Shown: positions 22,400-35,100, numbered from the stretch's first letter. The stretch: DNA of 64,000 nucleotides from Casuarina equisetifolia (GCA_028551475.1 CM052361.1:1619501-1683500); one strand, 5' to 3'. The notes: generated by a model not told the origin, from the letters alone. Made by a program: numbers and translations.

Positions 22400-23907
22400 T
22401 CAAGACAATAAAAACATGTGTTCCTGCACTACCTTATTAATAATTACAGTTTGATTTTTCTCAGAACCACGCAAGAAATTCTTGGTCTGTGAAGTTCTTT
22501 AATTTCTTTGCCTCCGCAGGGGATGACTCTGATAAGCTTTTTAGTTTTCTCTACGTTGGTAAGCCGAGGAGCATCGTTTTACATTTTTAATTGATTGACG
22601 TTGGAACTTTGAAACCAAAAGATAGTTTCCTAGACATGAATGCCCCCGGGTACCACGTTTGGGCTGAACTTTTTATTTGATTCTTAGCTGTTTCGAATGC
22701 GATGTTGTCTCTGCTCCCATTACAGGTGGACTAATCCTTTTGTTAATCGGGTTTGTCTCTTTCACGCACGATGTTTTCACTTCTAGCACCAAACCCAACT
22801 CTCAAAACGCCACCTGCTTTGTTGTTGTGGTGGTTTGGTTGGTCGTTTACTTGTGGATAAAGGCTTGAGGCAAGGTTTACCCACCGGCCAAGTCTCCGAC
22901 GCAAATCAAGCCGTCAACCCTCGGTTATGGTGGTTTGGCCGACCACGTACAACGGATCCTTTTACCGACAGGCCTAGTCTCCGACCTAAATCAGCCGTCA
23001 ACTCCTGGTTCTGGTGGTTTGGTTTGAGGTAAGAAATTCTTTCATCTCCGGATCCTTTTTTACGCCTACACTGCTGCTGCTGAAACTAATTCCCGTTATC
23101 ATCTTCCATGTTTTACATGAATTTACTCATTCGTGCTTTGCAAGTAGCCTTCTGTCTTTTTCTTTCTGATAAAATAGATTCTATAGAAACAATTAAGTTT
23201 GTTACCATAAGTTCTAAGCATCTACCTGGTTTATCAACTGATGCAATAAATTGTAGGAGTTTCTTTTTTATCCTAACTAGTGATAAGTCAAATCTCGTGG
23301 AACCATAGACTATAACATAATGTTTATTGAATATCTCGGGATACTTCGGGTGTATATGCGGAAGATTGAAAGTAAAAGAGTTGTATGATAAGTGGACTTC
23401 TGTTATGAAGAACAAAAGGCTCTGACAGGAATATGACATAAAAAAAACACTATGAACAGAAGGAGGAGACAAAAAGAGGAAGTTTTGCCATGGTCTCTAA
23501 GATAGACTTTAATTTTTTTTTTTGAAAAACAATTCTCCTGAAAATAGTAACAGATACTTGTTTTGTTTTTATCTGGTATGTGGAAGTGCTGTCATTTTTG
23601 CCTTAGTTTGACTTTGATTTTAAATATTTGTGCTACTTTTTTCTTTTTTAACAAAAATTGGTTTCATTTGAAATTCTTGTGCTTCCTCTTTTTAACAAAA
23701 TCAAAGCCCTTGTTTTCAATACTAGAGAAAAAAAAATCCCATCCATGAGCCTGAAGTTTTTTTTTTTTTGTTTGAGTTTGTTTTATTCTTTTATGAAGTA
23801 ATCCTCTTTGTTATTTTTTATTAATTTTTTCTTCTCTTCAATTGCTAGGTCATTTCTAAAGACTAGGTTCAATTGAGAAAAAAAGGAATACTAAGTAGAG
23901 CAAAAAG
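22400..23907 (+). promoter_or_regulatory. 5' module of intact DUF247 copy 5
   Basis: All front blocks are present ('tttctttgcctccgcagg', 'gacatgaatgcccccgggtacc'), with two GC-rich blocks (22882 'caccggccaagtctccgac' and about 22964 'ccgacaggcctagtctccgac'). Most of the small exon of copies 1-3 is deleted, but its donor-like end 'ttatctg|gtatgtgg' (about 23577) and the final acceptor 'attgctag|gtcattt' (about 23848) remain. Confidence 0.5.
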
Positions 23908-25173
23908 ATGGATGTGAATAAAAGAAGAACTAATGACATTGACATTGAAGACTTAGCATCTTCTATCATAGTAGAAGCAATGGCTGATAATTCGCCTACG
24001 AGGTCTCTAAGTTGCATCTTCAAAACTCCCACCATTCTTTCTTGGCAAAACGAAAAAGCTTATGTTCCTGATGCATTCTCTATTGGTCCTTTCCACCATG
24101 GCCATCCAAGCCTAAAAGCCACAGAAAAAATCAAATTTAAGTATTTGCGAGGCCTCATTTCTCGATCACCCTTTTCAAAGATAAGGTTCAAAGAGATAGT
24201 AAATTCCATTACAATTATGGAGAAAGATGTCCGTGAATGTTATGCTGATCCAATTGGTTATAGTTCGGCTGAATTTGTAAAAATGTTGGTTGTTGATGGT
24301 TGCTTTATCATTGAGTTGTTCCGAAAGAATGCTTATAAGCAACTCAGAGAAAAAGATGACCTCGTTTTCACCAAATCTTGTATGTTGCGGTTGCTATACC
24401 ATGATTTGATATTGCTAGAAAACCAAGTACCATGGATGGTACTTGAACATTTGTTCAACATGACCCTGGATTCTATAGACGACATGCCATTGATCCAACT
24501 TGCCACAAAATTTTTTCGGATCATTCTTCCATCCACTCGGCATCTTGTAGTTCGCCCAATTGAAGACATCAAGCATATTCTCGACTTGATCAGAAAATGG
24601 CTGGCTTCATCAACAGAAGGAGATGAAGAAAGCAGCCTGGAATGGGAGCCTATGCCTTCTGTTGCTTGCCTAGAAATTGTTGGAATCGAACTCAAAAGGG
24701 GTTCGTCTGAAAGCATCTTGGACATCAAATTTAAAGATGGTGTTCTAGAAATCCCTCGAATTGTGATCCATGATTTGACAGAAACCCTCTTCCGAAATCT
24801 TATTAACTTTGAACAATGTTATCCCAACTGCGATGCCAGGATCACTTCCTATGCCATGCTTATGGACAACTTCATCAGCAACGCCAAGGACATGAGCATA
24901 TTTTGTGAAAGAGATATCATATATAACAGAATGAGTCTAGAGGATGCAGTCCAGTTTTTCAACAAGCTTAACCACAATGTTTTTGTCCAAAATTATCACT
25001 ATGTTAATCTTTGCGAGGAAGTGAATGCATATAGCAACCGTAGTTGGCCAAGGTGGCGGGCGGTTCTTGTGCGAAATCATTTCAACAATCCATGGGCTGC
25101 TATTTCAACATTTGCCGGTGCTACTCTGCTGATCATCTCTTTGTTACAAGCCTGGTATACCATGCCATCATAG
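23908..25173 (+). CDS. DUF247/UPF0481 family protein, copy 5 (intact)
   Basis: This is a 421-aa intronless DUF247 protein with all family blocks: 'SCIFKTPTIL', 'PDAFSIGPFHHG', 'VVDGCFIIELFR', 'DLILLENQVPW', 'IVIHDLTETLFRN', 'FNKLNHNVF', and a C-terminal hydrophobic segment ('FAGATLLIISLLQAW', about 402-416). The start is the MDVN ATG shared with copies 3, 4 and 6. It is closest by eye to copies 6 and 4 ('FHHGHPSLKAT' as in copy 6). The most variable stretch against its paralogues is about residues 205-245, between the 'LIQLATKFF' and 'LEWEPMPS' blocks. Function unknown; probably membrane-anchored through the C-terminus. Confidence 0.93.
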   Translation: MDVNKRRTNDIDIEDLASSIIVEAMADNSPTRSLSCIFKTPTILSWQNEKAYVPDAFSIGPFHHGHPSLKATEKIKFKYLRGLISRSPFSKIRFKEIVNSITIMEKDVRECYADPIGYSSAEFVKMLVVDGCFIIELFRKNAYKQLREKDDLVFTKSCMLRLLYHDLILLENQVPWMVLEHLFNMTLDSIDDMPLIQLATKFFRIILPSTRHLVVRPIEDIKHILDLIRKWLASSTEGDEESSLEWEPMPSVACLEIVGIELKRGSSESILDIKFKDGVLEIPRIVIHDLTETLFRNLINFEQCYPNCDARITSYAMLMDNFISNAKDMSIFCERDIIYNRMSLEDAVQFFNKLNHNVFVQNYHYVNLCEEVNAYSNRSWPRWRAVLVRNHFNNPWAAISTFAGATLLIISLLQAWYTMPS

Positions 25174-26030
25174 TTTCTTTTTGTTTATGTGATTGGTCCT
25201 ACCGATGTTCTTGTTGATGTCAATAATGTGGTAACGGTGGCTTCCAAATGGTCTACCGTTGCATCGAAAAGGAAAGCGCCGAAAGTACCTAGCCGTTGTT
25301 TCTTTATCTCATTTCTTGTTGTGTAAATTACATTTGTAGCAGCTTGTTTAAGAGCTCTTGGATATGGGAAGTAAGTTTCCTTTGTATTTTGGTTTTCTGG
25401 ACAATAAAATACAAGTTTTATCCACTTGCTTGCCTTCAACCCGAGTCAATACACCCCGGTTTTCACCGAAAAAGATATGGAAGCCTTTGGTAGTTTATAA
25501 TTCTAAATCTCTTAATTTAAAAAAATAGTGAGAACGAAGAAAATTTCCTCAACAAGTAAACTTTTTCAATGACTTATTTCCATCCTTTAAAGACAACTTT
25601 CTAAGAAAAATTACTAGAAAAAATTTTGCTCAATGACTTAAATTGGAGAGTAGTGTCCTATCTCAAAACATACTCAAGCCAATTAAAAATATAGCCAATG
25701 GATTCAAACTTAGAATACTTACTTTACAAAAATTTCTATATAAACTCTTTTTACCATCTTAACTACATGTCAAGGCCTCTACATATATGTTTAATATAAC
25801 TTATAATGAATCTCTATTTTAATGAAGTAGTTAAGAAATGGCGTTCCCTTTCAACCTACCCTTAGTTGATTTGTAGTCGATCTTTGGAATTGATCACAAG
25901 AGTGAGTTTCCTGGAACCATACTTTAAGGAATAGAATAGATCTTAGAGACAAGGGTAGCAAACGAGCCAATGTCAGATAGATAAAAGCACCAATCTTAGA
26001 GATTCAAAAATCTAAAAGCCATTAATTTTT
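25174..26030. other. Intergenic DNA between copies 5 and 6
   Basis: Only the first part ('ctaccgatgttcttgttgatgtcaata') is the usual 3' flank; the conserved 'ggtccccaggcttcaac' segment is missing after this copy. The rest includes 'gagaacgaagaaaatttcctcaacaag' blocks shared with other units. No gene is supported. Confidence 0.5.
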
Positions 26031-26693
26031 TAACAAAAACTTTTGAAACCTAAACACTTTCACTTTTTGGCTGAATTTTTTATTTGATTCTGAGCTGTTT
26101 CGCATGCGATGTTGGCACTATTCCCGTTATCAGTGACAAAATCTTTTCCATTTTTAATTGTGTTTTGTCCCTTTTACCATAATTTGGTGACGGCCACAGG
26201 GATCACCAAACCCACCGGCCAAGTCTTGGTTATGACGTTTTGGCTGATCGTTTACCTTGGGTAGAGATTTGAGGTAAGGTTTACCCACCGGCCAAGTCTC
26301 CGATCGGAAAACAAGCCGTCAACTCCCAGTCATGGTGCTTTGGTGGACCATGCACAACGGATCCTTCTGCCAACCGGCCAAGTCTCCGACGTAAAATAGC
26401 CGTCAATTGTGGTTACGGTGGTTTGGTCGATCACGTACCTGGGAGAGAAGGTTTGATGTAAGGGATCTTTTATCTCTATCTCTTTATTTCACGCCTAAAA
26501 TGGGTTTCTATGAGTTTGTCAGCGCTGCCCGCTGAATCTAATTTCCACTATCATCTTTCTTTTAGTTGGTTTTATTCTTTAATGAAGGAATCCTCTCTCT
26601 TTTTTTTTAATACTTTTCCTTTTGTTCATTTTTTAGGCCGTTTCTAAAAACTAGTTTCAGTAAGCGAAAAGGAAAAAGAAGTAAAACCAAAAG
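26031..26693 (+). promoter_or_regulatory. 5' module of intact DUF247 copy 6 (shortened, three GC-rich blocks)
   Basis: The module starts near 'tttttggctgaattttttatttgattctgagctg' (about 26065). The GC-rich block occurs about three times (near 26214, 26288 and 26375: 'ccggccaagtctccga', the first copy shorter). A donor-like region near 26455 is followed after only about 180 bases by the acceptor 'ttttttag|gccgtttct', so most of the inferred intron and the small exon are deleted. It is the shortest module before an intact gene. Confidence 0.5.
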
Positions 26694-27959
26694 ATGGATG
26701 TGAATAGAGAAGGTGTTGATAATATTAATGTCGAAGACTTGGTTTCTTCTATCATAGCGGAAATAATGACCGATGATTTGCTTATAAAGACTCAAAGTTG
26801 CATCTTCAAAACACCCAGTATTCTATGTTGCCAGAATGAAAAAGCTTATATCCCTGATGCATTCTCTATTGGTCCTATCCATCATGGACATCCAGACTTA
26901 AAAGCTACAGAAAAAATCAAATCAAAGTATTTACGAGACCTTATCTCTCGATCATCCTTTCCGGAGACAAGGTTGAGAGAGATTATCAATTCTATTATGG
27001 CAATGGAGAAAGAGATTTGTGAATGTTATGCCGATCCAATTGGTTTTAGTCCAATTGAATTTGTGAAAATCTTGGTTATTGATGGTTGCTTTATCATTGA
27101 GTTGTTCCGAAAGAATGCTTATAAGCAACTCAAAGAAAATGATGACCCGATTTTCACCAAATCTTGTATGCTTCGGTTTCTATACCATGATTTGATATTG
27201 CTAGAAAACCAAATACCATGGATGGTTGTTGAGCGTTTGTACAACATGACCCTGGATTCTGTAGACGACATGCCCCTACTTCAGCTTGCCACAAAATTTT
27301 TTCGAGTCATTTTGCCGTCTACCCGGCGTCCTGTACTTCGCCCTATTGAAGACATAAAGCATATTCTGGACTTGATCAGAAAATGGTTGGCTTCATCAGC
27401 AGGATTAAAGGAAGAAAGCAGCTTGGAATGGGAACCCATGCCTCCTGCCGCCAGCCTCAAAATGGTAGGAATCGAAATAAGAAGGGGTTCGTCTGAAAGC
27501 ATCTTGGACGTCAAATTCAAAAATGGTGTTCTAGAAATTCCTCCAATGGTGATCCAAGACTTGACAGAAACTGTCTTCAGGAATATTATTAGCTTTGAAC
27601 AATGTTATCCCAACTGTGACGCCAGGTTCACTTCCTATGCCATGCTATTGGACAACCTCATCAGCAATGTCAAGGACATGAATATATTCTGCGAAAATGA
27701 CATCATATACAACAGAACGAGTACTGAGGATGCAGTCCAGTTCTTCAACAAGCTTAACCACAACACTTTCGTCAAAAATTATCACTATGTCAATCTTTGT
27801 GAGGAGGTGAATAGATATAGCAACCTCCGTTGGCCTAGATGGCGAGCCGTTCTTATGCAGAATCATTTCAACAATCCATGGGCTGCTATTTCGACGCTTG
27901 CTGGCAGTATTCTGCTGATCGTCACTTTGTTGCAAGCCTGGCATACAATGCCAAGCTAG
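26694..27959 (+). CDS. DUF247/UPF0481 family protein, copy 6 (intact)
   Basis: This is a 421-aa DUF247 protein with the full set of family blocks ('SCIFKTPSIL', 'PDAFSIGPIHHG', 'VIDGCFIIELFR', 'DLILLENQIPW', 'MVIQDLTETVFRN', 'FNKLNHN') and the C-terminal hydrophobic anchor ('LAGSILLIVTLLQAW'). The usual IHDLTE motif reads IQDLTE here, a His to Gln change at an otherwise constant position. No stops or shifts. The start codon follows the same 'aaaccaaaag' leader as copies 3 and 4. Role unknown beyond family membership. Confidence 0.93.
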   Translation: MDVNREGVDNINVEDLVSSIIAEIMTDDLLIKTQSCIFKTPSILCCQNEKAYIPDAFSIGPIHHGHPDLKATEKIKSKYLRDLISRSSFPETRLREIINSIMAMEKEICECYADPIGFSPIEFVKILVIDGCFIIELFRKNAYKQLKENDDPIFTKSCMLRFLYHDLILLENQIPWMVVERLYNMTLDSVDDMPLLQLATKFFRVILPSTRRPVLRPIEDIKHILDLIRKWLASSAGLKEESSLEWEPMPPAASLKMVGIEIRRGSSESILDVKFKNGVLEIPPMVIQDLTETVFRNIISFEQCYPNCDARFTSYAMLLDNLISNVKDMNIFCENDIIYNRTSTEDAVQFFNKLNHNTFVKNYHYVNLCEEVNRYSNLRWPRWRAVLMQNHFNNPWAAISTLAGSILLIVTLLQAWHTMPS

Positions 27960-30190
27960 TTCTTGCTATCTGGTCCTGCGGATATCCTTTTGATTTTGTG
28001 TTCTCCAGTATGTCATTTCCCTCTGTCAGACGAGTGGGGCTAAACCTTGAATTCATTGAAGTTTCTTTGCTTCTATTTTCTTATTGTTAGTCGAAAATAA
28101 TTATTACAATTTAAAATTTTCATTTTTTCAAGTTAGTATTTGTTTTTCAATGTTAAGTTGATCATCTCATTTGAACAATTCTAACTTTTTGATTTGAAAT
28201 ATTTTTTTTTAATCTTTGTAAAATATTTAGAATAATTAAAAAAAATGAAAATTATTTTACTTTTATATATCTTATTATTATTATTATTTTATTAGGGCTA
28301 AGCTTCTACATAATGCCTTTCTTTCTGGCCTCCAGTTTGAACAGGACGGTTTCATGTTTTTCATGGAAAATAGAAGTTCTGCCAATCACATGTTCGATCA
28401 CCAAGAACCTGCTTCTGAGCAAGTTGATATTTGCAGTTCTAGAGAAGGCACGAATCATGTAATTGGGAATGCATGGATCCTCTACAGGGGTAGGAGAATG
28501 CAGAACAAAGTCTTACCAATTTAGTATTTCATTCTTAATTAAACTGTACTTGAGAGCCATGACTTTCTCCTATACAAAGCTGCATTTTGAAGACCAAAGT
28601 CTCATGACAAGGTCAAAGTTTCTAGCTTCTTGATTATTTTTCCAGCAAATGATCTTCTGTGGTTTTGAAACTCACAACTAAACCGATACAGGCAATTTAG
28701 TCAGGAATCTCCTGCCCGAAGAAAAATTGCAGCATTCAACAAAATCATAGATGCACATGCACAAAAAATTTCCATCATACAAAGAACACAAGCAAAAATG
28801 CATTTGAAACTCTAAAAAGGTACTTACTACACAAATTCACCTCTATCTGGCTTATGATTAAAAAGGCCAGATAAAACTCATCAAACATTGATAAGATACA
28901 GTTTTTGTCATATCAGTTTGCCCTTTACAAAAAGGGGACAAAAAAAAAAAAAGAAAAAAGAAAGAGACAAAGAGAGCTGGGGTGATAGTGAAAAGAATTC
29001 CTTTAACAAGTTATAGTGGGATTCTGTAATGGTTTATCTGATAGTTTTTGAATAAAAGAGAACAGAGTGAAAGATCAAGACTGCTATCAAGAATAACAAA
29101 AGAGTTTAGAATAGGACACGATCAAGTGAACCAAAAGGTTCTAAGCCTTTTCATAGAAGCCTGAAAGCATTCAAGGATTACAACAAAACTTACAATCAAA
29201 GAAAACCAGTTCCAACGAAAATACAACATCACAGCCTTTGCTATTTATCCTAAAACGGAGACTTGCCTACACAAATATTTAAATTCAAATGATAACAAAA
29301 GGTATAGGACTAACATATCAAGAGCCGATCCCATCGTCATTTAACGACTTCAATTGACATGCTCTAATGTCTTAGTAAAGCTAATATAAATCTAATCATT
29401 GAGCCAAAAGTCCTAAGTCTATTGATATGATAAATTCATTTTAATTAGATTGTAACATCTGAGCCTATATTTCATTGGCTAGCCTACAATGGCTTACATT
29501 TGAGTAGCCCGCCACTGCTCCCCTACCCCTTACCTTGCCTACTTTCCTCGGCCTTCTTGCCTATGAGCACTCAATAAGGCTTTACACAATAAGTTGACAC
29601 CACGAGGAATTGAATTTGTAAGGTGTAGACTCTCATACTAATTGTTATAAATCCAATCACGAAGCAAAAGTTCCTAACCCTATTGGATCCTAACAAAAAC
29701 TTGAATCAATTTTGTCAATCGTATGGGCTCTATCAAATTATGTAGCCTAGCTTTTGTACTTGTTGCCGTGAGACACACTTAGGCCTTCTTAAGTCAACAT
29801 TTTCTTTTTTCGTTCAAGCTTAGCCACACGGCACCTTCATCAACTCTAAAGTTATCTCCTCCCTCTAGATATTAGAAGGAATCTCTACCTCATGAAAGTG
29901 GCTTTAAGAATGGGATACAGTCTCTCAACCAGCAAGCTTGGAAAGAGGTGACTGTAATGATATGAAATTCTTCCCCAAATGGATATGCGGTGAGAATAGA
30001 TAATCAAAGCCTAACACAACTTGTGGAAGAAAGGTTTTCCCTAAGTACCATTTATTTATTTATATGATATATGTGGTACTATTTGATGACTCTCACATGG
30101 TTTTCTCTTTTAATTTATTTTGTATAGGTAACAGACGACGCTAAGGTCAAATCTATGAAACCTTAAACCTTAGAAACTCAAAAATAAAAA
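27960..30190. other. Intergenic DNA between copies 6 and 7
   Basis: About 28280-28520 is the conserved 3' flank ('tacataatgcctttctttctggcctcc', 'gagaaggcacgaatcatgtaattgggaatgcatgg'), separated from the gene by an AT-rich insertion (about 28090-28280). About 28550-30190 shows no recognisable gene, RNA or mobile element; it is AT-rich with short A-runs (about 28939-28962). Confidence 0.55.
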
Positions 30191-31278
30191 AATAAAAAAA
30201 TCCAAGGATGTTTCATAAACATGAATGCCACCGAGTATCACTTTTGGGCTAAATCTTTTATTTGATTCTTAGTTGCTTCCCACGCGATGTTCGCTTTCTT
30301 CACGTTGCCAATAAGACTACATCTATTTCTTGTTCTTTTCGTTTCTTGTCTCTTTTTTAGATGATCTAGTCACCACGAAACCCAGGGGCCAAGTCTTCGA
30401 CGGACAACGCCTCCCGCGTTGTGCTTATGGTGCTTTCCTTGGGTATTTAACTGGGATGAGAAGTTTGAGTCACAAATCCTTTCCCCGGCCGCCCAAGCCT
30501 GCGGCGCAAAACAGCTGTCAACTTGTGGTTCTGGTGGTTTGGTGGAGGACTACCAGGAAGAGCGGTTTTAGGTAACAAGCTTTAATCTCTCCATCAGATT
30601 TTCAGGCCTGTAAAGGGTTTCTACCATCACTTTCCATGCCTTACTGGGAAGACATTCATTTATGCTTCACATATAATCTTGCTTCTACAGAAAGGTTTAA
30701 GTTACAATTCAAAAATTAGCTCAAGAATTAGATGATCATTCTTTCCTTTAGATTTTATTAACTTCTCATCCGACATACATCTTCTTTCTGCTAAACTAAA
30801 ATCTCCTGTTCGGGATAAACTGTAAGCATCTATCTGGTTTAACTACATGAAGGATGGGAGTTTCTGCCGACTATTAAAGGGTTAAACTATTGCATGGTGA
30901 GTGGGTTTCTCCGGCGAAGGGCAAATGGCTCTTGACACTAATCTGCCGTAGAAAACAGCCGGAACATCTTTAGGAGACTGAATTTACTGTTATATTCTTC
31001 CATTTGATGTAAATATTTTTGTAGAAATATAAGTATGCATTAATAAAATTTAATATATAGAAGCATAGAGACATACTTTTGCATTACAAAAGTTACTATA
31101 ATTAAAAAAAATATGAAGGTTGGAAGCCTTTGATCTCACTAATTTATTTTTTTATGTGCTGTATTCTTGTCTTTTGAACTTCTTTTCTCTGCCTCTTTTT
31201 TCTTTTTATCTTCTCCTTTTTTTCGTTTTTTAGGTCATTCTGGTCCAGTAGCTGAAAAGGAATATACAAAGCCAAAAT
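30191..31278 (+). promoter_or_regulatory. 5' module of DUF247 copy 7
   Basis: This is a more diverged module: 'catgaatgccaccgagtatcac' (about 30219), two degraded GC-rich blocks (about 30380 and 30485), and the final acceptor-like 'gttttttag|gtcattctgg' (about 31225). The small exon is not recognisable. Its divergence matches copy 7 being the most distinct full-length gene body in the array. Confidence 0.45.
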
Positions 31279-32094
31279 ATGGTTGCCACCGGAGGACGTA
31301 TTGATGGAGTTAACGTTGAAGACTTGGCTTCTCCCATCATGGAAGAAGCAGAAGTGCTTTCTTCATTGCTTACGGGGTCTCAAAGGTGCATCTTCAAAAT
31401 ACCTACTGTACTCTGTAGCGAAAACGAAAAAGCTTATCTTCCTGATGCATTCTCCATTGGTCCTTTTCACCATGGCCGTCCAAACCTCAAAGCCACAGAG
31501 AAAATCAAGTTTAAGTATTTTCAAGCTCTCATCTGTCGGTCGGACTTTCCGGAGTTAAGGTTGAGAGAGATCGTCAACTCCATTAAGGTTATGGAGAAGG
31601 AGATCCGGGAATGTTATGCCGAATCAATTGGTTACAGTCCAGTTGATCTTGTGAAAATCTTGGTTCTCGATGGCTGCTTCATCATCGAGCTGTTCCGAAA
31701 GAATTCTTACAAGCAACTTCGAGAAGTAGACGATCCTGTTTTCACCGTGTCTTGTATGTTTCAGCTTCTGTACCACGATTTGTCACTGCTAGAAAACCAA
31801 ATCCCATGGATGGTTCTTGAGCATCTGTACAACATGACCCTGGATCCTTTGGACGACATGCCTCTGATTCAACTTGCCACGATGTTCTTTCGGGTCATCT
31901 TCTCACCCACAAATCCTCTGGAGATTCGCTCCACCGGAGACGTGAAGCATATTCTCGACTTGATTGGGAGATGGTTGACTTCTCCAGTAGACGGAAAGGA
32001 AGACGGCTGCCTGGAATGGCAGCCCATGCCTTCCGCCGTCAGCCTCCGGAAAGACGGAATCAAGATCAAAAAAGGTTCGTCGGAAAATATCCTG
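31279..32094 (+). pseudogene. DUF247/UPF0481 gene, copy 7, 5' part (split by a composite retroelement)
   Basis: The frame is open from MVATGGR through 'RCIFKIPTVL', 'PDAFSIGPFHHG', 'VLDGCFIIELFR', 'DLSLLENQIPW' and 'LEWQPMPSAVSL' to 'SSENIL', where the element begins at 32095; the frame hits TGA three bases into the second codon of the element. The N-terminus has three extra residues compared with copies 3-6, and codon usage is more GC-rich, consistent with an older branch. The original frame continues at 36854. Confidence 0.85.
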
Positions 32095-32187
32095 TATTGA
32101 AACTGCACGAAAGGCAGTCCTATACCGGGGCGAGGGAACCCAGTTCTGCACCTTATAAAGGTGCTGGTGCCCCCTTACGATTGCCGA
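32095..32187 (+). repeat. Left TRIM-like terminal repeat (truncated)
   Basis: It matches 36721-36813 over 93 bases and then breaks off after 'ttgccga' into copia sequence; the last 35 bases of the repeat are missing. Confidence 0.8.
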
Positions 32188-35100
32188 CGGGAGCTCCAAG
32201 ACACAATGTTTGCCCCCAGAAAGAAGCAAAACCCAGAGGTAGAACGGTAGGTGGCCAAACAACCTGCATAATCTGCATCTGCAAAACCGTATAAATCCAA
32301 GGAGCTATTGGAGTGAAGATGGAAGCCGTAGTCAATGGTGCCATGAACATATCTCAAAACTCGTTTAAGATGGTGGTAATCCAGCAAGGTAGGACTTAGC
32401 ATAGCTTGACAAAGTTTGTTTACAGCAAATGTTAGGTCAGGACGTGTGAAAGTAAGGTATTGGAGAGCCCCAACTAAGCTCCGGAAGGTGGAAGGTGAGG
32501 TAAAAGGACGATTTGGGTCCTTAAGTTGTGGAGGTTTCGTGGCTAGAGGAGTTGAAATAGATTTACTGGATTCCATTGAAGCTCTATGCAAGAGATCCGA
32601 GGCATGTTGTTTTTGGTTTAAAAATAGGCCAGAAGCAGTTTTATGCACTTCAAGCCCTAAGAAGAAGTGTAGATCCCCGAGCCGTTTGAGAGGGAATTTG
32701 GTGCTTAATGAGTCTACAAATTCATTGATGTGGTATAATGAATTTCCCGTGATAATCAGGTCATCAACATAAAGAAGTCAAATTTGAACATCACCTGTAT
32801 CATAAATAAACAAGGAAGAATTGTTTAATGAAATAATAAAACCATAGTCAAACATAAAAGAACCAAACCTGTCATACCAAGGCCTAGGGGCTTGTTTCAA
32901 ACCATAAAGAGCTCTTCTGAGTTCACAAATGTGATCAGGTTTTGAAGGATCTTCATATCTTGGCGGTTGATGCATGTAAACTAGTTGCAAAAGAGTGCCA
33001 TAGAGAAAAGCATTATTAATATCAAATTGGAGAAGTGGCCAATTTCTCACTAGAGCGATTGAGAGGACCACTCGAATAATGATGTGTCTTATTACAGGAC
33101 TAAAGTTTTCTAAATAGTCAATTTCGGCCTCTTGATGAAATCCTTTGGCGACAAGTCTTGCCTTTAATCGATCAACAGAACCATCGACAGCTAACTTAGT
33201 TTTAAAAACCCAACGACAACCAACAAGGTTTTCTGAACCTGTGCGTGGAACCAAAATCCATGTTTGATTTCGATGAAGGGCTCTAATTTCATCATCCATT
33301 GTAGCTTTCCATCTTGGATTTTGGAGTGCTCCTTTTACTGTCTTTGGAGGAGTAGGAACCACAACACTAGTATTAAGTGCATATTTGGGATTTGGTTTAT
33401 AAATCCCAGCTTGACTTCTTGTAATCATGGGATGAGTTCGGCTCGTGGATGAAGGGATTTTCGACGATGTAGGAAAGGAGCAAGATTGGAGTGTGTTGTG
33501 TTGTTCATCAACCACATTATTATCAACCTGTGGGGGCCTTGAGTTTCTTGCACCAAAACGTGAGATGGAATAGTTTCTTCAGCAAAATCTAACATAAAAT
33601 CATCAAAAGCCATATATCTTGGAGGATGTTGCAAAGACACGTGAGGAGGCACAAGTTCCGACGAGAAGTCATTAAATGCATGGTGATCCCTTTGTGAGTT
33701 GTCTTTTTGGCATGATAATGGAGTGAGTGACGTGGCTTCTTGTGTGTCATGTGCTAGGCGTAATGATGAATGGTTTGAAATTGAAGCTTGAGACTGTGGA
33801 GAGGCATTAAGGGGCTGGTGAGTTTCCGATGGGATGTGATGTGTGGAAGAGCTTATTTCATCATTCTCAGCTTGTTGATGACGAGCTAGGGCGGTGCATG
33901 ATTGAGTCACGGAACCACCCAAGAAGGGGTCTTCTTTATGCTGTTCTAGAGACTAAGTGTCAGTACTTGAATGGTGTGGCACCCGTTCCTTGAGAGGGAA
34001 GAAATCTTCATTAAATAACACGTGACGTGAAACGAATAATTGTTTGGAAGGTACGTGATAACATCTATACCCTTTATGCCGTGGGCTATACCCAAGAAAA
34101 ATACATTCCAAAGACCTTGGTGTCAATTTATTTTCAAAAATATGCTTCAAATGGGGATAACATGCACAACCAAACGACCACAATATTGAATAATCGGGAG
34201 TGCGCCTGTAGAGCTTTTCAAAAGGAAAAATTCTTTCAAGTATTGAAGTCAAAAGTCTATTAATAAGAAAAATTGATGTCATAAAAGCTTCTAATCAAAA
34301 CTGTTTCGGAATACCATACTGTATCATAAGTGTCCTTCCCAATTCAGTTATGTGTCTATGTTTTTTCTCAACTAAGCCGTTCTATTGAGGTGTATAAGGA
34401 CAAGACATTTGTTGTAGTATTCCATTTGCAACCAAGTATGCTTCCATTCTATTATTGACAAATTCTCCCCCATTGTCACATTGTAAGATCTTGATTGGAA
34501 GACTAATTTGTTTCTCAACCATGGTGCGAAAAAGAACAAAAGTCTCGAATAAATCAGATTTATGTTGAAATGGATATATCTAGGTGAATCTACTGAAATC
34601 ATCCACACAAACACTGCATAATATAAATAGTTCTGTTTGGATATAACTGGGGCAAGACCCCACAAGTCTGAGTGCACCTTTTCAAGGGGTGCTGATACAC
34701 GATTTTTTGAGGAACAAAAAGGAAGTTTGGTACTCCTTCCTTGGCAACAATCAGAGCAAAAAGTTGATAAAGACGATTTTGACACAGATATCAGCTTCTT
34801 CTTCAAAAAAAAGTTTAGAACATTCTCACTGGGATGGCCAAGATGAGAGTGCCATATATTTCTACCAACGGTATGCTGCCGAGAGGAGAAAAAGGCTACA
34901 TCTTTGGAGGTTGGCAGCACATACAAACATCCCTTCTTAATTCCTTTGGCTAGTATTCCCTTGGTCGTCTTGTCCATAATTTTATCTGGTCCAGTGTATG
35001 GAGAAAAATCTATTAACTTACCCACATCATTTACTATGTGGGAGGTAGCAGCAGAGTCAGCAACCCAACCATCTTCGAGAGGCTGATCAACATGAAGAGA

